Of a stretch of 64,000 nucleotides of DNA, positions 19,354-28,825 are shown piece by piece. Both the position numbers and the translations under genes were made by a program. The notes under the pieces were generated by a model, which was given only the letters and a program-made list of their open reading frames with translations, was not told the DNA's origin and made no database searches. The stretch is from positions 25,372 through 89,371 of the forward strand of contig MSTD01000024.1 of the NCBI GenBank assembly GCA_001942045.1. Reading direction: 5' to 3'. Numbering within the stretch: position 1 is the first letter of the stretch; the number at the start of each line of letters is the position of its first letter. This stretch comes from Mycolicibacterium porcinum (GTDB lineage: Bacteria; Actinomycetota; Actinomycetes; Mycobacteriales; Mycobacteriaceae).

Positions 19354-19856
19354 CGACCGAGCCGGTCGAGCACCGCCGACAACTCCTCGGCGAAACCCAT
19401 CTCCCGGGCGATGCGCCCGATCTGCTCGTCGGCATAGAGGTCGGTCTCGGACAGGATCACGCCGAGTACGTCCTCGTGCAGCCCGATGTCGGACAGCACC
19501 GAGAGATCGCCCTCCTCGAACGGGTCCGCGTCCTCGAGATCCTCTTCTTCGAGGTCAGCGTCCAGATTCTCCAGCGCCTCGGCGGCGATGTCGTAGTCCA
19601 GGGCGGCCGTGGCGTCCGACAACAGCAGCCGGGTTCCGGCCGGAGCCGGCCGCACGATCACGAAGAATTCGTCGTCCACGTCGAGCAACCCGAAGACCGC
19701 TCCGGCGCTGCGCAGCTCACGAAGTTCGGTCTCGGCCGCGGTCAAGCTCTTCAGCGACGACGACCGCATCGGAGCGCACCGCCACTTGCCGTCCTCCCGG
19801 ACAACGGCCACCCCGAAGCCATCGGGCAGGTCTGCCGGCGCACGCTGTGCCTCCAT
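19350..19856 (-). CDS. tRNA adenosine deaminase-associated protein
   Basis: 168 aa actinobacterial protein regularly encoded just before tadA (TIGR03941 type; Rv3753c position). The N-terminal half has GFGVAVVREDGKWRC, FGLLDVDDEFFVIVRP and LLLSDATAALDYD; a strongly acidic stretch (~97-118) follows. Function unproven; the fixed pairing suggests a role with TadA. A TACCGT box 8 nt before the ATG suggests a leaderless transcript. Confidence 0.9.
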   Translation of the reverse strand: MEAQRAPADLPDGFGVAVVREDGKWRCAPMRSSSLKSLTAAETELRELRSAGAVFGLLDVDDEFFVIVRPAPAGTRLLLSDATAALDYDIAAEALENLDADLEEEDLEDADPFEEGDLSVLSDIGLHEDVLGVILSETDLYADEQIGRIAREMGFAEELSAVLDRLGR

Positions 19857-19939
19857 GCCCGCCTACGGTAGTCGCCGACCAGCAATTTCGACAGGGATCA
19901 CCCTCGGCTGCGGCACAGCCCGTATGCCAATCTTGAGGC

Positions 19940-20899
19940 GTGACGAACACACCCGTGTGCGTGGTGGGCCTGGGCCTGATCGGTGGGTCGCTGATGCGGG
20001 CTGCCGCCGGAGCCGGACGTGAGGTCTTCGGGTACAACCGGTCGGTGGAGGCCGTCGCCGCCGCAAAGTTCGACGGGTTCGACGCCACCGAGAACCTCGA
20101 CGAGGCCCTGCGCCGGGCAGCCGACCTCGACGCGTTGATCGTGCTGGCGGTGCCGATGCCGGCCCTGCCGCAGATGCTCGACCACATCCGGCAGACCGCG
20201 CCGCAGTGTCCGCTGACCGACGTCACCAGCGTCAAAGGCGCAGTGCTGGACGAGGTGCGACGAGCCGACCTGCTGCCGAACTTCGTCGGCGGCCACCCGA
20301 TGGCGGGCACCGCCCACTCCGGCTGGTCAGCCGGGGACGCCGCACTGTTCACCGGTGCCGCGTGGGTGGTCAGCGTGGACGATCACGTCGACGCTCGGGT
20401 CTGGTCGCTGGTCACCCAGCTGGCGCTGGACTGCCATGCGGTCGTGGTGCCGGCGCGCTCCGATGAGCACGACGCCGCTGCGGCCGCCATCTCCCACCTG
20501 CCGCACCTGTTCGCCGAAGCACTGGCCGTCACCGCCGGCGAGGTGCCGTTGGCCTTCGCCCTGGCGGCCGGATCGTTCCGCGACGGCACCCGGGTCGCGG
20601 CCACCGCACCGGACCTGGTGCGGGCCATGTGTGAGGCCAACGCCGACCAGCTGCTGCCCGCGCTCGAACAGAGCATCGAGCTGCTGACCCGCGCCAAGAA
20701 AACGCTGGCCGATACGGGTTCGGTGGCCGAACTGGTCGAGACGGGCCACGCCGCCCGGATGCGCTACGACAGCTTCAGCCGGCCCGAGATCATGACGACG
20801 GTGGTGGGCACCGACAACTGGCGCGCCGAGCTGGCCGCGGCCGGCCGCGCCGGCGGGGTGATCAGATCCGCTCTGCCAGTCCTGGGTAATCCAGGATGA
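19940..20899 (+). CDS. tyrA: Prephenate dehydrogenase
   Basis: 319 aa NAD(P)-dependent enzyme of tyrosine biosynthesis. The Rossmann loop is GLGLIGGS near residues 10-17; [23 protein letters not shown] and the helical C-terminal domain with SFRDGTRVA follow, as in TyrA. No ACT domain is appended. Rv3754 position. The 3' end overlaps the convergent gene at 20862 by 38 bp. Confidence 0.95.
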   Translation: MTNTPVCVVGLGLIGGSLMRAAAGAGREVFGYNRSVEAVAAAKFDGFDATENLDEALRRAADLDALIVLAVPMPALPQMLDHIRQTAPQCPLTDVTSVKGAVLDEVRRADLLPNFVGGHPMAGTAHSGWSAGDAALFTGAAWVVSVDDHVDARVWSLVTQLALDCHAVVVPARSDEHDAAAAAISHLPHLFAEALAVTAGEVPLAFALAAGSFRDGTRVAATAPDLVRAMCEANADQLLPALEQSIELLTRAKKTLADTGSVAELVETGHAARMRYDSFSRPEIMTTVVGTDNWRAELAAAGRAGGVIRSALPVLGNPG

Positions 20900-21449
20900 A
20901 GCCGTCGGGATCCACCGTGATGGTGGTGTCGGCGACCGGCGAGCGCAGTTTCACCGCGGCTCCGGGCCCGGGGCTGCTGTAGCTGATGTTCGCGGTCTCC
21001 ACCGAGAGGTCCGGCAACCGCACGTAGACCACCGGCAGCGTCACCGACTCCGCCCGCTCATGCAGGCCCGTCCGCCGGATCGGCAGTGCGTTGAAAAACG
21101 GGCTGAACACGAGATCGACATCGAGCGCACCGCCGAAGTCCGACCGCTTGGTCTGGGTGTGATCCTGCACCAGCCACATGTTCTCCTCATCGCGGGCGAT
21201 GGAGAGCTGGCGTTCCCGCTCGGCCAGCGTGACGGTGAGAGACAACCGCTTGGTGGCGCCGGTCTCGTCGGTGACGAGGTCATAGGAGGCCGAGAACGCC
21301 GGGTGGGAGTCCGTGGAAGCGGCCACGATCCGGCCGTAGGCCTTGATCCTGTTGCCCGACAGCTGAACCCGAACCGATTCCATCCGGGGCTCGTCGTGCG
21401 CCCGCCAGGTCAACACTGCTGGCCAGGCGCGATCCTTCTCGTCGCTCAC
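20862..21449 (-). CDS. Putative glycolipid-binding protein (DUF1089-like)
   Basis: 195 aa, Rv3755c position. It is beta-rich with [19 protein letters not shown] at the start, [20 protein letters not shown] and [12 protein letters not shown] in the middle, and [12 protein letters not shown] near the end, the pattern of the putative glycolipid-binding family PF06475. No signal peptide or catalytic motif. It overlaps proZ by 4 bp and may be its upstream partner; GTG 21449 has a TACGGT box 6 nt before it. Confidence 0.8.
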   Translation of the reverse strand: MSDEKDRAWPAVLTWRAHDEPRMESVRVQLSGNRIKAYGRIVAASTDSHPAFSASYDLVTDETGATKRLSLTVTLAERERQLSIARDEENMWLVQDHTQTKRSDFGGALDVDLVFSPFFNALPIRRTGLHERAESVTLPVVYVRLPDLSVETANISYSSPGPGAAVKLRSPVADTTITVDPDGFILDYPGLAERI

Positions 21450-22228
21450 CCGTCTACCGTATGCGACGAGGCGCGGCGTTCGTAGCCGAGTCCGGAACTC
21501 CCCGCCGGGCGCGACTCGAGGGCCACCTCGTCGTCGAGCAATGGCTGCGGCATCCGTCGCCGACGGCTCAACCGGCCACTACCGGGCACCGACAACCGCA
21601 CCGCGAAGGCCAGCGCGGCGTCGAGAATCAAGGCCAACGCTGTGACCATGAGCGCACCGACCAGTGCGATGTGAAACTGGCGCACCTTGATGCCGTCGAT
21701 CAGATACCGGCCCAATCCACCGAGGCTCGCATAGGCCGCGACGGTTGCCGTCGCCACGATCTGAAGCGTCGCGGTGCGCAGCCCGCCCACGATCAGCGGC
21801 AGCGCGTTGGGGACCTCGACACCGAACAGCACCCGGCGCTCGGTCATGCCCATCGACCTGGCCGCGTCCACCACGGCCGGGTCCACGTTCGCGATGCCGG
21901 CATAGGTGCCCGCCAACAGCGGCGGAATGCCCAGCAGCATCAGCGCGACCGTGGGCGGCACCAAACCCAGCCCCCACAGCAGCACCCCGAGCAGCAGCAC
22001 ACCCAGCGTCGGCAGCGCCCGCAAGGCGTTGACGCCGGTGACGACCAGGAACGTGCCGCGCCCGGTATGACCGATCAGCAACCCGATCGGGATCGCGACG
22101 ATCGCGGACGCCGCCACCGCGACCACGGTGTACTGCAGGTGCTCGACGATGCGGGCACCCAGGCCGGCCGGCCCGGCCCAGTTGGCGGCGGTGAAGATGA
22201 AGTCCAGCGCCTGCTGCAGGAAGTTCAT
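21446..22228 (-). CDS. proZ: Osmoprotectant ABC transporter permease
   Basis: 260 aa permease with about five to six membrane helices and the EAA-loop variant VDAARSMGMTERRVLFGVEVPNA split over the cytoplasmic loop. The C-terminal ~50 residues are hydrophilic and Arg-rich. Fourth gene of proX-proV-proW-proZ, a glycine betaine/carnitine/choline-type uptake system (Rv3756c). Confidence 0.93.
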   Translation of the reverse strand: MNFLQQALDFIFTAANWAGPAGLGARIVEHLQYTVVAVAASAIVAIPIGLLIGHTGRGTFLVVTGVNALRALPTLGVLLLGVLLWGLGLVPPTVALMLLGIPPLLAGTYAGIANVDPAVVDAARSMGMTERRVLFGVEVPNALPLIVGGLRTATLQIVATATVAAYASLGGLGRYLIDGIKVRQFHIALVGALMVTALALILDAALAFAVRLSVPGSGRLSRRRRMPQPLLDDEVALESRPAGSSGLGYERRASSHTVDG

Positions 22229-22890
22229 GCCGCCGCCTTGGCCGTCCGGGGCGCGTGAGCCGTGCGCGTCCAGGGTGTGATGGCCTTGCCCACCAACATG
22301 ATCAGCGTGTCGATCACGACGGCCAGCACGAAGATCGCGATGATCCCGGCGATGATCTGGTCACTCTTGTTCGACTGGTAACCCTCGGTGAACCAGGTGC
22401 CCAGGCCGCCGATCCCGATCACCGAACCCACCGACACCATCGAGATGTTGGTGACCGCCACCACCCGCAGCCCGGCGATCAGCACCGGGATGGCCAGCGG
22501 GAGCTCCACCTTGAGCATCCGCACCCACGGCCGGTAGCCGATCGCCGTCGCCGCGTCACGCACCTGCTCGGGCACCGCATCGAGCGCCTCGGGCACCGCC
22601 CGCACCAACAATGCCGTGGTGTAAAGCGTCAGCGCCACAATGACATTGGCCTCATCCAGGATGCGGGTCGGGATGATCAGCGGCAGCACCACGAACAACG
22701 CCAGCGATGGGATGGTGAAGATGATGCTCGCCGTGAGAGTCGTGATCCGCCGCAGCGCGGCGGTGCGCTGAACCGCCGCCCCCAGCGGGACCGCGATCAG
22801 CAGCCCCAGCACGATCGGCACCAACGACAACCGCAGGTGCACGACGGTCAGCACCCACAGGTCGTCGAGATGGTTCAGCAGATATCGCAT
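22225..22890 (-). CDS. proW: Osmoprotectant ABC transporter permease
   Basis: 221 aa permease, second membrane subunit of the system. EAA-loop region PEQVRDAATAIGYRP followed by LKVELPLAIPVLIAGLR, then SVGSVIGIGGLGTWF. It overlaps proZ by 4 bp and lies 3 bp after proV, so the genes are co-translated. Rv3757c position. Confidence 0.93.
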   Translation of the reverse strand: MRYLLNHLDDLWVLTVVHLRLSLVPIVLGLLIAVPLGAAVQRTAALRRITTLTASIIFTIPSLALFVVLPLIIPTRILDEANVIVALTLYTTALLVRAVPEALDAVPEQVRDAATAIGYRPWVRMLKVELPLAIPVLIAGLRVVAVTNISMVSVGSVIGIGGLGTWFTEGYQSNKSDQIIAGIIAIFVLAVVIDTLIMLVGKAITPWTRTAHAPRTAKAAA

Positions 22891-22893
22891 GGG

Positions 22894-24000
22894 CTAACCC
22901 AGCTCCGGGACACGGCGCTGCTCCTTGAGCGCCTCCAGCACGTCGTCGGCACGCACACCGCCGAGCAGCTTCCCGTCCTCGTCGACCGCCACGCCGAGCC
23001 CGCTCGGTGAGGACAGCGCAGAGTCCAGCGCCTGTCGCAGATTGCCGTCGGGCGGAAAGAACGAGCCACCGCCGATCGTGCTGTCGTAGAGCGCGTTGCC
23101 CTTCCGATGCACCTCGACACCCGCGGCGTTGATCCACGCGAACGGCAAGCCGGATTTGATGACCAGCCGCCACTCCCCTGGGCTCAGGTCCAGCGCGTCG
23201 ATGTCGTCCTCGTCGACGTGCTTGATCTCGTGCAGCTCCAGCCCGGTGGCGTGAAAGAACTGCAGCCCGCGGTAACCGCGGTCGGCGCCGACGAATCCAG
23301 ACACGAGCTCGTTGGCCGGGTTCGACAGAACGAAGGCGGGGTCGGCATATTGCAGCAGGGTCCCACCACGGCCGAACACCGCCACCTTGTCCCCGAGCTT
23401 GACCGCCTCGTCGATGTCATGCGTGACGAACACGATGGTCTTGCGCAATTCGCTTTGCAGTCGGAGGATTTCGGTCTGCAGATCCTCCCGGACCACCGGG
23501 TCGACCGCACTGAACGGCTCGTCCATCAACAGGATCGGCGGATCCGCGGCCAGCGCACGAGCCACCCCGACCCGCTGCTGCTGTCCACCGGACAGCTGCG
23601 CCGGATAACGGTTGGCCAGCTTCGGGTCCAGCCCCACCCGTTCCATCACGCCGATCGCGGCCTTGCGCGCGCTGCGCCGGGATTCGCCCCGCAACACCGG
23701 CACCGTCGCGACGTTGTCGACCACCCGCAGATGCGGCATCAGCCCGGCGCTCTGGATGACGTAGCCGATGCCGAGCCGCAGCTTCACCGGGTCGACCGTG
23801 CTGATGTCCTCCCCGTTCACCACGAGGGTGCCCGAGGTGGGATCGATCATTCGGTTGATCATCCGCATCGACGTGGTCTTGCCGCAGCCCGACGGTCCGA
23901 CGAACACCGTCAACGTCCCTTGCGGCACTTCCAGATTGAGGTTGTCGACGGCCACCGTGCCGTCCGGATAGCGCTTGGTGACGTTCTCGAAGGTAATCAT
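22894..24000 (-). CDS. proV: Osmoprotectant ABC transporter ATP-binding protein
   Basis: 368 aa. Walker A GPSGCGKTT (35-43), signature LSGGQ (136-140), Walker B LLMDEP (157-162), then a C-terminal region (~240-360) with the features of CBS domains, which sense ionic strength in OpuA-type importers. I place the start at ATG 24000 (MITFENVTKRYPDG); longer frames upstream read through the repeat at 24012-24033 and are not credible. Rv3758c position. Confidence 0.95.
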   Translation of the reverse strand: MITFENVTKRYPDGTVAVDNLNLEVPQGTLTVFVGPSGCGKTTSMRMINRMIDPTSGTLVVNGEDISTVDPVKLRLGIGYVIQSAGLMPHLRVVDNVATVPVLRGESRRSARKAAIGVMERVGLDPKLANRYPAQLSGGQQQRVGVARALAADPPILLMDEPFSAVDPVVREDLQTEILRLQSELRKTIVFVTHDIDEAVKLGDKVAVFGRGGTLLQYADPAFVLSNPANELVSGFVGADRGYRGLQFFHATGLELHEIKHVDEDDIDALDLSPGEWRLVIKSGLPFAWINAAGVEVHRKGNALYDSTIGGGSFFPPDGNLRQALDSALSSPSGLGVAVDEDGKLLGGVRADDVLEALKEQRRVPELG

Positions 24001-24011
24001 CGGGACCCTCT

Positions 24012-24033
24012 GCTCTTCGCGCGAGCGCTCATC
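24012..24033. repeat. 22-bp repeat, copy 2 (proX-proV junction)
   Basis: GCTCTTCGCGC then G and AGCGCTCATC, one mismatch from 2603-2624. It fills most of the gap between the proX stop and the proV start. Confidence 0.55.
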
Positions 24034-24973
24034 ACTTGACCACCGGTTGGTCGAATCCGTTGTCCCTGATCCACTTTTCGGCGGCCTCGTCGGGGTCGAC
24101 GCCGGCATTGCCCTCCACCGCGGTGTTCAGCTCGATCAGCGCTTCGGTCGTGAGCTTGGCCGACACCGCGTCGAGCACGGTCTTGAGATCATTCGACATC
24201 TTCTGCGAGGCCACCAGCGGAACGACATTGGCCGCCAGGAAGACGTTCTTGGGATCCTCGAGCGGCACCAGGTGGTGCTGCTCGATCGCCGGTGAGGTGC
24301 TGAAGATGTTCGCGGCCGTGACGGCGCCACTGTTGAGTGCCTGAACGGTGGCCGGGCCGCCACCGTCGCTGATCGCGACGAAATTGACGGGCGCGATGTC
24401 CAGGCCGTACCGGGACTTCAGGCCGACCAGGCCCGTCTGACGGGTCTGAAATTCCGATGGTGCACCGACTTTCACCTCCGCCGAATGCGCGGCCAGGTCG
24501 GCTACGGTCTTCAAGTTCCAGCGCTTGGCCGTCTCCGCGGTGACGGCGAGGGTGTCCTTGTCCTCGGCCGGAGACGGATACAGGATCGACAGATCGCCGG
24601 GCAAGGCCTTGAACAGGGCGATCAGCACCTCATCAGGTGTGGTGGCCGTCGCCTCCGCGTCGAAGTACTGCAGGAGATTCCCGGTGTACTCGGGAATCAG
24701 GTCGATCGAGTGATCCTGCACCGCAGGCACATACGTCTCACGGCTGCCGATGCCGAACTGCCTGCGGATCTGAAAGCCGTTGGCCTCCAGCGCCTGGGCA
24801 TAGATCTCGGCGATGATCTTGGACTCCGGGAAGTCAGCCGACCCGACCGTGATGGATTTCAGGTCACCCGAGATGGGTCCACCACCCAGCGGATTGGAGC
24901 TTCCGCAGGCCACCGCCAGCGGCACGATCAGGGCGAGCAGGGTCATCGCGATTGCCAGGGTTCTGCGCTGCAC
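24032..24973 (-). CDS. proX: Osmoprotectant-binding lipoprotein
   Basis: 313 aa substrate-binding protein (OpuAC family). The lipoprotein signal ends LAVAC. The mature part has SITVGSADFPESKIIAEIYA, IDLIPEYTGNLLQYF and AEKWIRDNGF, characteristic of glycine betaine/quaternary amine binders. GTG start with GAAAGGA about 10 nt upstream. First gene of the operon; Rv3759c position. The ~130 bp before it, shared with the divergent LapA-like gene, must hold the promoter. Confidence 0.95.
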   Translation of the reverse strand: MQRRTLAIAMTLLALIVPLAVACGSSNPLGGGPISGDLKSITVGSADFPESKIIAEIYAQALEANGFQIRRQFGIGSRETYVPAVQDHSIDLIPEYTGNLLQYFDAEATATTPDEVLIALFKALPGDLSILYPSPAEDKDTLAVTAETAKRWNLKTVADLAAHSAEVKVGAPSEFQTRQTGLVGLKSRYGLDIAPVNFVAISDGGGPATVQALNSGAVTAANIFSTSPAIEQHHLVPLEDPKNVFLAANVVPLVASQKMSNDLKTVLDAVSAKLTTEALIELNTAVEGNAGVDPDEAAEKWIRDNGFDQPVVK

Positions 24974-25101
24974 AGGCGCATCCTTTCGGCGACGGCGGCT
25001 GGGCGATCAGCCTCTGACGACCCTAACGGCACACCCGACATGCCGCCGCGCTTTACCTCATGGTGGTTTGCATTGACGCCGCGACGGGCAAAGATGTCGG
25101 T

Positions 25102-25518
25102 ATGACCAGCGATCCGTCTGCATCGCCCGATTTGCCTCAGCCGACGCCGAATGTGCCGGTGACGCCGTCGCCCGACCCAGGCAAAGTCCCCGATGCCGGC
25201 AAGGCCCCCGCCAAGGCGGACAAGTCCGCTCCCAAGCCGGGGAAGGCCTCCGAACCCAAGCTCACGCGTGCCGGGGCGCTGTGGTCAGCGCTGATCCTGG
25301 GCTTCCTGGTGCTCATCGTGCTGCTGATCTTCATCGCACAGAACACCGAACCGGTCCCGATGACGTTCCTGGGCTGGCACTGGTCGTTGCCGACGGGAGT
25401 CGCCATCCTGGGCGCCGCGGTGGCCGGCGGATTGCTGACCGTCGCCGCCGGATCGGCCCGGATCTTCCAGTTGCGCCGCGCGGCAAAGAAGAACTTCAAG
25501 GCCGCGCAACGCAGCTGA
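25102..25518 (+). CDS. LapA-domain small membrane protein
   Basis: 138 aa, Rv3760 position. The first ~65 residues are Pro/Lys/Ala-rich and disordered, then two membrane helices (~68-90 and ~103-125) with IFIAQNTEPVPMTFLGW between them, the pattern of LapA (PF06305). A basic end (RRAAKKNFKAAQRS) faces the cytoplasm. In E. coli, LapA homologues take part in envelope lipid homeostasis; the mycobacterial role is unknown. Start ATG 25102; the upstream in-frame ATG at 25060 would add a hydrophilic stretch. Confidence 0.85.
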   Translation: MTSDPSASPDLPQPTPNVPVTPSPDPGKVPDAGKAPAKADKSAPKPGKASEPKLTRAGALWSALILGFLVLIVLLIFIAQNTEPVPMTFLGWHWSLPTGVAILGAAVAGGLLTVAAGSARIFQLRRAAKKNFKAAQRS

Positions 25519-25522
25519 CCCG

Positions 25523-26551
25523 TCAGCCCAGCGCGCGCAATCCCGAGGCGATCGCCGGGGCCACCGCCGCGCCGACACTCGTACTGCCCGGCGCCTCGGA
25601 CCCCTGACGGGCGCGGAAGTCGATACCCGCGGCAATGATGGCTGCCTTGAAGTAGGCCAACGCCATGTAGAAGTCCCAGTGCGCGAGTTCTTGGCCGGAC
25701 TGCACCGCGTAGCGGTTGGCCAGATCGTCGGCCGACGGCATCTGCGGTGAACTCCAGGCCGCTTCCATGCTCAGGATGAGGTTGAACATCGGGTCGCGGT
25801 ACACGCACATCAGTGCCGCGTCGCTCAACGGATCGCCCAGCGTCGAGAGCTCCCAGTCCAGGACTGCAAGGACCTTCGTCGGGTCCTGCGCGTCGAGGAT
25901 GGTGTTGTCGATGCGGTAGTCGCCGTGCACGATCGAGTTGCGGCTCTGCGCCGGAACCGAATCGGCCAGGGCCTGATGCAGGCGCTTGACGTCGTCGTCG
26001 CGAGGATCGTCGGGAAGCCGGACCAGGTCCCACTGCGAACCCCAACGACGGACCTGGCGTTCCAGATACCCGGCGGGCTTGCCGAAATCGCCCAGACCGA
26101 CGGCCTCAGGGTCCACCGCGTGCAGGTCGGCCAGTACCCGGATCAGGGCGTCCACGCTGTCACTGATCACCTGCTCGTCGCCCAGTGCGGCCAGCTCGTC
26201 GGCACTGCGGACCACCCGGCCGTCGACGTTCTCGACCATCTGGAACGGCGCACCCAGCACGGAGTCGTCATTGCTCATCGTCACCGCCCGGGCGACGGGC
26301 ACCGCGGTGCCGGCCAGCGCCGCCACCACCTTGTACTCGCGCGCCATGTCATGCGCCGACGGGGTCAGACCGTGCAGCGGCGGGCGCCGCAGCACCCACG
26401 CCGACGCGTCGTCGCACACCCGGAAGGTCAGGTTCGAACGGCCGCCGGCGATCAGTTCGGCGCGCAGCTCACCGCTACGGGCAATGCCTTCAGAACGCAG
26501 ATGCCGGTCCAGCGCCGCGAGGTCGAGGCCCTCCAGATTGGTCACCGTCAT
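25523..26551 (-). CDS. Aminoglycoside-phosphotransferase-family kinase (ACAD10/11-like)
   Basis: 342 aa. Kinase-like fold with the catalytic loop IVHGDYRIDN and the metal-binding VLDWELSTLGDP, features of APH/ACAD10-type enzymes. These often act on hydroxyacyl-CoA or 4-hydroxy acids. The equivalent Rv3761c is commonly labelled FadE36, but no acyl-CoA dehydrogenase motif is present here. It lies 3 bp after the phosphatase gene on the same strand. Confidence 0.9.
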   Translation of the reverse strand: MTVTNLEGLDLAALDRHLRSEGIARSGELRAELIAGGRSNLTFRVCDDASAWVLRRPPLHGLTPSAHDMAREYKVVAALAGTAVPVARAVTMSNDDSVLGAPFQMVENVDGRVVRSADELAALGDEQVISDSVDALIRVLADLHAVDPEAVGLGDFGKPAGYLERQVRRWGSQWDLVRLPDDPRDDDVKRLHQALADSVPAQSRNSIVHGDYRIDNTILDAQDPTKVLAVLDWELSTLGDPLSDAALMCVYRDPMFNLILSMEAAWSSPQMPSADDLANRYAVQSGQELAHWDFYMALAYFKAAIIAAGIDFRARQGSEAPGSTSVGAAVAPAIASGLRALG

Positions 26552-26554
26552 TGT

Positions 26555-27163
26555 TTACCACCGGACATTTCTCGGCAGGAGGTCCCATACGTGCTCGGTG
26601 CCGTTGACCGACGCGACGGCCAGCTTGCCCGACCGCGATGACAGCAGCCGGGTCACCGACGCGTAATCGACATGGAAGGACAGCAGCCGCTCGGTGCCCA
26701 GGATCTGGTGCAGCAGCACGTTGATCACGCCGCCGTGGCTGAACACCGCCACAGTTTCGTCATGATCACCGGTGGTCACCAGGTCTTCCACCGCGGCGTT
26801 GATCCTGGCCAGAAACGCTTCCTCGTCCACGCTGCTGGGCAGGTGGCCGTTGACCAGGCGGGCCAGTTCCTCGGGGTTCTCCTTCGCGATCTCCTCGATC
26901 GGCACATAGTGCGACATGTCGCGGTCGTACTCGGCGAGCCGCTCGTCGACCTCGACCTGCAGGCCGAGCTCCTTCGCGAGTGGTCCGGCCGTCTGGATCG
27001 CGCGCCGCTGCGGGCTGCTGACCAGCCGGCTGACGGGGAACCGCGCCAGGGCGGCGGGCAGCCGCTCCGCCTGGGCGACGCCTTCCTCGGACAGGTCGGG
27101 ATCGGACCCTTGACCGGGCTCGCTGCGCAGCGGTAAAGCATGTCGGACCAGAAGCAGTTGCAC
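26555..27163 (-). CDS. Histidine phosphatase family protein
   Basis: 202 aa. The catalytic LLVRHALPLR is at the N-terminus; DLSEEGVAQAERL, SSPQRRAIQTA and VAVFSHGGVINVLLH (second His) follow in the order of the phosphoglycerate-mutase-like superfamily. GTG 27163 sits 6 nt after TATGGT and removes an unrelated long 5' extension that runs antisense to the SDR gene. Probably co-transcribed with the APH-like kinase. Confidence 0.9.
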   Translation of the reverse strand: MQLLLVRHALPLRSEPGQGSDPDLSEEGVAQAERLPAALARFPVSRLVSSPQRRAIQTAGPLAKELGLQVEVDERLAEYDRDMSHYVPIEEIAKENPEELARLVNGHLPSSVDEEAFLARINAAVEDLVTTGDHDETVAVFSHGGVINVLLHQILGTERLLSFHVDYASVTRLLSSRSGKLAVASVNGTEHVWDLLPRNVRW

Positions 27164-27211
27164 CGTGCCACCATAGGGCCGCGGTGTAAGCCGGCCGGAG
27201 AGGGTCATCAC

Positions 27212-27967
27212 ATGGGATATGCCGACGAGTTGTTCGACCTCACCGACCGGGTGGTCCTGGTCACCGGCGGCAGCCGCGGACTGGGCCGAGAGATCGCGAT
27301 GGGAGCCGCCCGCTGCGGCGCCGACGTGGTGATCGCCAGCCGCAACCTGGACTCCTGCGTGGCCGCGGCCGAGGAGATCACCGCAGCCACCGGTCGCGCC
27401 GCCCTGCCCTATCAGGTGCACGTGGGCCGGTGGGATCAGCTCGACGCCCTGGTGGACGCGGCGTACGAACGGTTCGGCAAGGTGGACGTGCTGGTCAACA
27501 ACGCCGGTATGTCGCCGCTGTACGAATCGCTGGGCTCGGTCACCGAGAAACTCTTCGACTCGGTGTTCAACCTGAATATCAAAGGGCCGTTCCGGCTTTC
27601 GGCCCTGCTCGGTGAGCGGATGGTGGCCGCCGGCGGCGGCGTGATCGTCAACGTCAGCTCGTCCGGTTCGCTGCGCCCCGACCAGTACATGCTCCCCTAC
27701 GCCGCGGCCAAGGCCGGCCTGAACGCCATGACCGAAGGGCTGGCCAAGGCATTCGGTCCGACCGTGCGGGTCAACACGCTGATGGCCGGGCCCTTCCTCA
27801 CCGATGTCAGCAAGGCCTGGGACATGGCCGGCGACCCGTTCGGACACCTCGCGCTGCGACGGGCCGGCAATCCGCCCGAGATCGTCGGCGCCGCACTGTT
27901 TCTGATGTCCGATGCCTCCAGCTTCAGCACCGGGTCGATCCTGCGGGTGGACGGCGGCCTGCCCTGA
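27212..27967 (+). CDS. Short-chain dehydrogenase/reductase
   Basis: 251 aa classical SDR. TGGSRGLG (cofactor loop), NNAGMS, INVSSSGS-type Ser region (VNVSSSGSLRPDQ) and YAAAK catalytic pair, with SILRVDGGLP at the end. ATG 27212 follows GGAGAG. Substrate unknown. Divergent from the phosphatase gene and upstream of the GntR gene. Confidence 0.93.
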   Translation: MGYADELFDLTDRVVLVTGGSRGLGREIAMGAARCGADVVIASRNLDSCVAAAEEITAATGRAALPYQVHVGRWDQLDALVDAAYERFGKVDVLVNNAGMSPLYESLGSVTEKLFDSVFNLNIKGPFRLSALLGERMVAAGGGVIVNVSSSGSLRPDQYMLPYAAAKAGLNAMTEGLAKAFGPTVRVNTLMAGPFLTDVSKAWDMAGDPFGHLALRRAGNPPEIVGAALFLMSDASSFSTGSILRVDGGLP

Positions 27968-28000
27968 CTCGGACACGGTAATGTAGCTCAGGTAGCAAAC

Positions 28001-28012
28001 TTGTCATGACAA
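28001..28012. promoter_or_regulatory. Operator candidate upstream of the GntR/UTRA gene
   Basis: Perfect palindrome TTGTCATGACAA within AACTTGTCATGACAACCT. It shares AACTTGTCA and ACAA with the site at 32221-32238 before the FAD oxidoreductase gene, so both are probably bound by the encoded regulator. Confidence 0.6.
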
Positions 28013-28034
28013 CCTGCCCCGGAAGGTGATGCGG

Positions 28035-28775
28035 ATGGCGGAGGCCCGTTCGCGCCACGAGCACGTCGCCGCCGAACTGCGTCAGCGCATCACCCGCGGC
28101 GACTACGCCATCGGACAACCGTTGCCCACCGAGAGCGCGCTGTGCGCGGAGTTCGACGTGTCCCGCGGCCCGGTCCGCCAGGCGCTGGCCACGCTGAAGA
28201 ACGAGGGCCTGATCCGGGTGTCGCGCGGCAAACCCGCGGTGGTCCGCAGTCATGACGCCACGCAGACACTGGACACGTTCACGCCGTTCACCCAGTGGGC
28301 CGAACGCGTCGGCCGCGTCGCGGGCAACCGCACGATCGAGGTGGCCCGCCGCCGCGCATCCGAAATCGCCATCGAGGCATTGGGTTTGACGCCAGACGAC
28401 TTCGTGGTTGAGGTACTGCGCGTGCGGCTGCTCGACGGTGAACCCGCGATGATCGAGCGCAGCACCTTCATCGAATCCGTGGGCTCCATGCTCTTCGAGT
28501 TCGACACCGACTCCGGCTCGATGACCGACTATCTGGCCAGCCGGGGCGTGTATTTCGACTCGATGGAGCATGTGCTCGACGCGGTGGCGGCCGGGCCCGA
28601 CGACGCCGCCAATCTCGGGATCGCGCCGGGCAGCCCGCTGCTCCGGGAGCGACGGGTATCCCGAGATCAGCACGGCGTGGTATTCGAGTGCGCCGACGAC
28701 CGCTACCGGCCCGACGTGGTCACGTTCAGTATCGTCAACGCGCGCACCAAGTTTTCCTCCGCCGAACAGACATAA
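28035..28775 (+). CDS. GntR-family regulator with UTRA ligand domain
   Basis: About 246 aa. The winged helix near the N-terminus reads LPTESALCAEFDVSRGPVRQALATL; from ~85 a UTRA (HutC-type) domain with IERSTFIE and LRERRVSRDQHG follows. Start ATG 28035 is 8 nt after GGAAGG (28021-28026); GTG 28026 and ATG 28029 are in frame but too close. UTRA regulators of the PhnF group control phosphonate genes, and the convergent operon here looks phosphonate-related. Confidence 0.9.
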   Translation: MAEARSRHEHVAAELRQRITRGDYAIGQPLPTESALCAEFDVSRGPVRQALATLKNEGLIRVSRGKPAVVRSHDATQTLDTFTPFTQWAERVGRVAGNRTIEVARRRASEIAIEALGLTPDDFVVEVLRVRLLDGEPAMIERSTFIESVGSMLFEFDTDSGSMTDYLASRGVYFDSMEHVLDAVAAGPDDAANLGIAPGSPLLRERRVSRDQHGVVFECADDRYRPDVVTFSIVNARTKFSSAEQT

Positions 28776-28809
28776 ACCTGCCCCTTTTCGCGGGAAAAGG
28801 GACAGGTTT
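28774..28809. terminator. Bidirectional hairpin terminator
   Basis: The arm AAACCTGcCCCTTTTC (28774-28789) pairs with GAAAAGGGaCAGGTTT (28794-28809) with a single mismatch and a 4-nt loop. It separates the convergent GntR gene and transporter operon. Confidence 0.85.
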
Positions 28810-28825
28810 GCGTCTGCTCGCCGGA

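Noticed and set aside
25523..26551. Acyl-CoA dehydrogenase FadE36
   Set aside because: The label used for the Rv3761c position does not fit; the motifs are those of an APH-type kinase.
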